Origin: Biomaibacter acetigenes
GTDB lineage: Bacteria; Bacillota; Thermosediminibacteria; Thermosediminibacterales; Tepidanaerobacteraceae
DNA: 64,000 bases
Assembly: GCF_003691585.1 (NCBI RefSeq)
Contig: NZ_CP033169.1
Location: 1,984,001-2,048,000, forward strand
Reading direction: 5' to 3'
In this document: positions 63,818 through 64,000 of the stretch, piece by piece
How positions within the stretch are numbered: the stretch's first letter is position 1
How the letters are laid out: each line of letters begins with the position of its first letter
Notes under the pieces: model-generated
What the model saw: only the letters and a program-made list of their open reading frames with translations
Database searches by the model: none
What the model was told of the DNA's origin: nothing
Made by a program: the position numbers and the translations under genes

Positions 63818-64000
63818 TTACTCCTGTACATCGTATCCCGCATCTTCGATAGCTTTCTTTATGTCATCCAGGTTTATCTTTGAAGGGTCAAAGGATACGT
63901 TTACCTTACCCTGGTCCACTATGGCTTCTACTTTAGAAACCCCCGGCAAAACTCCTACCGAGGTTTCCACGGCTTTTTTGCAGTGGGCGCAGGACATGCC
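63818..64000 (-). CDS. Heavy-metal-associated (CopZ-like) protein, truncated by the window end
   Basis: Sixty residues of an HMA domain are visible, with the metal-binding motif GMSCAHCKKAV, then VSKVEAIVDQGKVNVSFDPSKINLDDIKKAIEDAGYDVQE and the stop. This matches a free copper chaperone or the last HMA domain of a P-type ATPase; ending right after the HMA domain favours a CopZ-like chaperone. The start lies outside. Confidence 0.85.
   Translation of the reverse strand, partial: GMSCAHCKKAVETSVGVLPGVSKVEAIVDQGKVNVSFDPSKINLDDIKKAIEDAGYDVQE

Noticed and set aside
1-64000. CRISPR arrays, insertion sequences, prophage or integrase genes
   Set aside because: No regularly spaced repeats, transposase or phage genes were seen; the window is core chromosome.

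Overview
The window reads as a chromosome segment of an anaerobic, endospore-forming, low-to-moderate GC Firmicute of class Clostridia. The gene order maf-radC-mreBCD-min-spoIVFAB-...-rplU-prp-rpmA-spo0B-obg is a Firmicutes signature. Spo0B, SpoIVFA/B, SleB and YpeB indicate sporulation. The selenocysteine genes, a two-gene SmsC/SmsB Fe-S system, a Leu T-box and a lysine 6-aminotransferase suggest something near Thermoanaerobacterales/Thermosediminibacterales. That placement is from memory of such genomes, not from a search. Almost every gene is on the minus strand, and TTG starts behind strong GGAGG sites are common.

Layout. 0.2-5.6 kb: a DUF421 membrane operon, a D,D-carboxypeptidase, a G5/3D-domain protein and a MATE exporter. 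5.8-8.7 kb: divergent lysine and ornithine aminotransferases, the first behind a textbook sigma-54 promoter. 8.7-13.9 kb: comEA-selD-selA-selB-tRNA-Sec, with SelD itself a selenoprotein. 14-17.3 kb: sufC-sufB (SmsCB) and cobQ. 17.4-20.2 kb: leuS with a T-box leader. 20.2-25.8 kb: a nucleoside-type ABC importer (bmpA, one ATPase, two permeases) and a GntR regulator. 26-34.2 kb: one S-layer-anchored protein of about 2,757 residues with lamin-tail, OB-fold, PHP, metallophosphoesterase/5'-nucleotidase and SLH domains. 34.8-40.8 kb: rplU-prp-rpmA-spo0B-obg-nadD-yqeK-LCP-rsfS. 40.9-45.6 kb: a sporulation/germination island (sleB-ypeB, six microproteins of 25-53 residues, a YbaB-like protein and two unknowns). 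45.7-63.4 kb: cell shape, division and sporulation genes (rng, radical SAM pair, spoIVFB/A, rodA, FtsA-like, minEDC, mrdA, mreDCB, radC, maf, DUF4321, Gx transporter, NusG-II). The window ends in a truncated copper-chaperone-like gene.

The most interesting parts are three. First, a family of tiny membrane proteins sharing a core like FALFLILILLFFSDD, missed by normal ORF cut-offs, clustered with germination genes and preceded in places by sporulation-sigma-like promoters. Second, the nucleoside importer and the giant surface nucleotidase share a 21-bp element lying exactly 3 nt after their predicted -10 boxes, which suggests one co-regulated extracellular nucleotide-scavenging system. Third, the sigma-54 lysine aminotransferase promoter facing a sigma-A ornithine aminotransferase promoter.

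A strong caution concerns sequence quality. Nine genes are each interrupted by single-base length differences in homopolymers (11 sites, including the essential leuS). The most economical explanation is sequencing or assembly error, so full spans are given for these genes with the position of each break.
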